Of a stretch of 8,005 nt of DNA, positions 7,079 to 8,005 are shown piece after piece (the stretch's first letter is position 1; each line of letters starts with the position of its first letter). A program made the position numbers and the translations under genes. The notes beneath the pieces are model-generated. The model saw only the letters and a list, made by a program, of their open reading frames with translations, made no database searches and had not been told where the DNA came from. The stretch comes from Porticoccus sp047635255 (GTDB lineage: Bacteria > Pseudomonadota > Gammaproteobacteria > Pseudomonadales > Porticoccaceae): assembly GCA_047635255.1 (NCBI GenBank), contig JBLIIR010000050.1, positions 1 to 8,005 of the forward strand, in the 5' to 3' direction.

Positions 7079-7411
7079 ATGGACAATGAACAGAATTTCG
7101 ATGGTGTTTTAACATCAAACTGGAAAGATATAACACCTCATGAATGCGCCCCAAGCATTACCGAGAGAGTGATGTGGGAAGGTGATAATGGAAAAAGAGC
7201 CGTTGTCTTCGAATTTCTCCCAGGCTCTGTTTTCCCTGGTCTAGATGTCCACGAAGCCGGCCCTGAACAAATTTATGTCATATCAGGTGTCTTTCATGAT
7301 GGCAGAGAGAACCATGAAGAAGGTTCATTCATACATTTCCCTAAAGGCACGTCTCACATTCCAAAATCAGATTCCGGCTGTGTTTTGTTAGTCCTATTTC
7401 CAGAAGGCTAG
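7079..7411 (+). CDS. Small single-domain cupin protein (ChrR-like cupin type)
   Basis: A 110-residue cytoplasmic protein (no signal or membrane segment) that is nearly all one cupin beta-barrel. It resembles the cupin domain of ChrR-type anti-sigma factors: a glycine/proline turn at 49-54, His58, Glu63 in a GPEQ turn, the ISGVF strand (68-72), the SFIHFPKGTSHIP block (83-95) with His93, and a C-terminal CVLLVLFPEG strand. His58, Glu63 and His93 are probable metal ligands; the first His of the usual HxH pair is replaced by Asp56. The zinc-binding N-terminal anti-sigma domain of full ChrR is absent and no sigma-factor gene is adjacent, so an anti-sigma role is not supported. It may bind metal or act as a small enzyme or sensor; the substrate is unknown. 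AAAGG at 7064-7068, ten bases before ATG, is a plausible ribosome binding site. It stands alone between tRNA-Leu and gene relics, suggesting acquired cargo. Confidence 0.85.
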   Translation: MDNEQNFDGVLTSNWKDITPHECAPSITERVMWEGDNGKRAVVFEFLPGSVFPGLDVHEAGPEQIYVISGVFHDGRENHEEGSFIHFPKGTSHIPKSDSGCVLLVLFPEG

Positions 7412-7422
7412 CGTTTTTACAC

Positions 7423-7457
7423 TAAAAAATCCGCGACCTACCATGCCTGGGTCGCGG
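7423..7457 (-). terminator. Intrinsic terminator-like hairpin reading on the minus strand
   Basis: CCGCGACC (7431-7438) and GGTCGCGG (7450-7457) form a perfect 8-bp GC-rich stem with an 11-base loop. Read on the - strand, the hairpin is followed directly by six T residues (A-run 7424-7429 on the + strand), the standard Rho-independent layout. No T-run follows on the + strand, so it does not look like a normal terminator for the cupin gene. It would stop minus-strand transcription from the nuclease relic before it enters the cupin gene. Confidence 0.65.
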
Positions 7458-7580
7458 CGGGTATCCGTTGGCTCCGTCACTGAGGTTGCAAAATTGGCCC
7501 AGAGGAATCGAACAGACTTTTATAAATTATTAAAGCGCCACCAGATTCAACCTGCTTTATTTAAAGATGCGTTAGAATAA
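7443..7580 (+). pseudogene. Orphan C-terminal Fis-type HTH fragment of a sigma-54-dependent (GlrR-like) response regulator
   Basis: A 45-codon frame ending at TAA 7580. From about its tenth residue it reads like the extreme C terminus of NtrC-family activators: VTEVAKLAQRNRTDFYKLL, then KRH and a PALFK tail. The motif RNRT(E/D)FYKLL is typical of the Fis-like DNA-recognition helix of GlrR (YfhA) and close relatives in gammaproteobacteria. No receiver domain, AAA+ GAFTGA or Walker motif precedes it in any frame of this window; the cupin gene ends only 31 bases upstream. The ATG lies in the loop of the terminator-like hairpin and has no ribosome binding site, so it is best seen as a gene remnant. 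Alternatively it could be a free-standing mini HTH protein, which I consider unlikely. Confidence 0.7.
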
Positions 7581-7716
7581 AGCCCTCCTTTTTATCTCGA
7601 TGTCTGAAGTCTGCTCTATATGATAGATATCGGGTAGATTGGCATATCGCTTTTTAGAGACAGTCTAACCAACTGATTTATAGATATATTTAAAATCCAC
7701 CTCAATGTTTTTCGCA
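7581..7716. other. Non-coding stretch between two gene relics
   Basis: About 136 bases with stops in all frames and no hairpin, tRNA or repeat I can support. It lies between the response-regulator remnant and the end of the nuclease relic, and may include eroded 3' sequence of the nuclease gene, though I could not align it convincingly in any frame. Confidence 0.4.
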
Positions 7717-8005
7717 TTATGCAGACTCATACCTGCCCCTGTCCTCTGGTGACTGATCTTTCGCATAGTATCGATACCACCATGCCATTCCTTCTAGCAC
7801 CTGTGCATGATTTGCATCAACGGTTAGGCCGCACTTCGGGCAGTCCGATGGTGCACCCAAGCCTTGCCCAAGACTCTGCCATAACGGTCTTTCTTTGAGG
7901 ATTCAATTTTGACTGTCTTACCTGCGACTAGGGAGGCTAGGTATTCCCGGGACTTATTTCCAAAGGGCTGACCCCGTTCGGGAGCGTCAATGCCGATCAG
8001 GCGCA
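7717..8005 (-). pseudogene. Thermonuclease (SNase/TNase) family gene, frameshifted and running off the right edge
   Basis: On the - strand the frame from 8003 down to the stop at 7824-7826 reads RLIGIDAPERGQPFG, then KDRYGRVLGKAWV. This holds the SNase-fold residues equivalent to Arg35, Asp40, Glu43 and Arg87 of staphylococcal nuclease. At about 7851-7853 the homology moves to another frame (7851 down to 7717) that reads PSDCPKCG, then NHAQVLEGMAWWYRYYAK and SPEDRGRYESA before TAA at 7717-7719. Restoring one base there would join both parts. The family normally continues past this point to a GLW and PPWEWR-like tail, which is missing. Members degrade DNA or RNA, often after secretion; this copy is probably inactive. 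The 5' end with any signal peptide lies beyond the window. A single-base sequencing error could explain the frameshift but not the shortened tail. Confidence 0.8.

Noticed and set aside
7582..7596. Shine-Dalgarno-like AAAAAGGAGGG on the minus strand
   Set aside because: No ATG, GTG or TTG start with an open frame follows at ribosome-binding distance on that strand.
6770..8005. A second copy of the tRNA-Leu 3' end as an attachment site
   Set aside because: I looked for a repeat of the TTCGATTCCGGCTCCGGGC region and found none in the window.
1..8005. CRISPR array, insertion sequence, toxin-antitoxin pair or defence island
   Set aside because: No regularly spaced repeats, transposase, terminal inverted repeats or paired small genes are visible in the window.

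Overview
The window reads as chromosomal DNA of a gammaproteobacterium with moderate, slightly AT-leaning base composition. The protein types (MsbA, LpxK, KdsB, gammaproteobacterial PgsA), the order lpxK-kdsB-tyrosine phosphatase-murB and a tRNA-Cys close to the Pseudomonas form point to the Pseudomonas or marine-gammaproteobacterial side of the class. This is inferred from recalled gene order and protein similarity; no search was run, and I cannot name a genus.

Bases 1-6441 hold a compact set of genes all on the + strand: the 3' part of msbA, then lpxK, kdsB, a low-molecular-weight protein tyrosine phosphatase gene, murB, uvrC and pgsA. Spacing is tight: zero bases at msbA/lpxK, 10 at kdsB/phosphatase, a one-base overlap at phosphatase/murB and two bases at murB/uvrC. 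The two wider gaps are 63 bases (lpxK/kdsB) and 41 bases (uvrC/pgsA). Most of the set builds the envelope: MsbA flips lipid A, LpxK completes lipid IVA, KdsB activates Kdo, MurB makes the peptidoglycan precursor UDP-MurNAc, and PgsA starts phosphatidylglycerol synthesis. UvrC (nucleotide excision repair) is the exception. The run appears to join two gene clusters that are separate in E. coli and Pseudomonas: lpxK-kdsB-phosphatase-murB and uvrC-pgsA-tRNAs.

Bases 6529-6769 carry tRNA-Cys(GCA) and tRNA-Leu(UAA), as after pgsA in E. coli and Pseudomonas, but without the tRNA-Gly usually found beside them. The tRNA-Cys has an unpaired C-A position in its T stem.

After tRNA-Leu the character changes. 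There is an AT-rich stretch of about 309 bases with promoter-like and repeat structure, a lone small cupin gene (7079-7411), an orphan C-terminal helix-turn-helix remnant of a sigma-54-type (GlrR-like) response regulator (7443-7580), a minus-strand terminator-like hairpin, and a frameshifted, apparently truncated thermonuclease-family gene on the - strand that runs off the right edge. This is the usual look of an accessory, decaying zone beside a tRNA gene. I see no convincing new multi-gene system. The most notable points are the murB/uvrC junction, the relic pair at the right end, and the cupin gene with its unusual metal-ligand set and patterned upstream region.
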